A DNA stretch of 48,334 nucleotides, taken from assembly GCA_002476625.1 (NCBI GenBank), contig DLLC01000062.1:20675-69008 (forward strand), read 5' to 3'. The notes beneath the pieces were generated by a model that did not search any database, was not told where the DNA came from, and worked only from the letters and a program-made list of their open reading frames with translations. A program made the position numbers and the translations under genes. Each line of letters opens with the position of its first letter. Position 1 is the stretch's first letter. Positions 48,310 to 48,334 of the stretch are shown here, piece by piece. The stretch is from Porphyromonadaceae bacterium UBA7572. Its GTDB lineage: Bacteria; Bacteroidota; Bacteroidia; Bacteroidales; Muribaculaceae.

Positions 48310-48314
48310 TTCTG

Positions 48315-48334
48315 TGGGCAGGGACAGATTCGAA
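48315..48334 (-). tRNA. tRNA gene, 3' end only (truncated by window edge)
   Basis: Read on the minus strand from the window edge: TTCGAAT (T loop), CTGTC (3' half of the T stem), CCTGCCC (3' acceptor strand), A (discriminator). This is exactly the geometry of a tRNA 3' end. The encoded tail is ACA, not CCA, so CCA would be added after transcription. The anticodon is outside the window and the amino acid cannot be told. The terminator that follows supports the call. Confidence 0.8.

Noticed and set aside
48255..48334. Open plus-strand frame starting at an ATG near 48267 and running to the window end
   Set aside because: It consists of the tRNA terminator and the tRNA 3' end read on the wrong strand.

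Overview
The window looks like chromosomal DNA of a member of the Bacteroidales (phylum Bacteroidota), possibly Muribaculaceae-like; the family call is a guess. Four things support this. Promoters match the Bacteroidota -7 element TAnnTTTG. Starts generally lack Shine-Dalgarno sequences. Several secreted proteins end in type IX secretion (T9SS) C-terminal domains, and one resembles PorZ. The gene neighbourhoods murG-murC-ftsQ-ftsA-ftsZ and nadK/pdxJ-exbB-exbD-tonB are typical of the phylum. No phage, insertion sequence, CRISPR array or rRNA was seen.

Layout. 1-5.7 kb (+) is the end of the division and cell-wall cluster: murG (truncated by the window edge), murC, ftsQ, ftsA, ftsZ. serS (+) follows. 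A large outer-membrane beta-barrel protein (-) faces it across two strong terminators. At 10.5-15.2 kb, a ygjP-like metallohydrolase and nadK (-) diverge from pdxJ-exbB-exbD-tonB-like (+), an inner-membrane energy-transduction set. At 15.3-21 kb lie a secreted alpha/beta hydrolase and a 1.4k-residue GLUG-repeat surface protein (-). dnaX (+) then carries a tandem slippery signal.

23.3-37 kb is rich in exported proteins: a PorZ-like T9SS component, a SUMF1-fold protein, an Lrp/AsnC regulator, and four large surface proteins built of anchor-J-like, PKD, Fn3, dockerin-like and Cthe_2159-like carbohydrate-binding modules. An acyltransferase-3 gene broken in two places follows; its first break coincides with a pentanucleotide repeat.

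38.2-44.8 kb (-) is a compact housekeeping run, ybeY-mnmG-apt-uvrC-dtd-mazG-deoC, with several 4-bp overlaps. A 437-bp AT-rich gap separates it from nfeD and an SPFH/paraslipin gene (+), then a GT4 glycosyltransferase. The right edge cuts a minus-strand tRNA gene just after its terminator.

The most notable non-genic signals are two parS-type ParB sites 3.1 kb apart (42444-42459 between mnmG and apt; 45582-45597 inside nfeD). They suggest the right part of the window is close to the chromosome origin. The second is a pair of in-frame A_AAA_AAG heptamers in dnaX, consistent with programmed -1 frameshifting to a shorter gamma-like subunit. No wholly new multi-gene system could be demonstrated; the strongest leads are these sites, the dockerin-bearing surface proteins and the broken acyltransferase.
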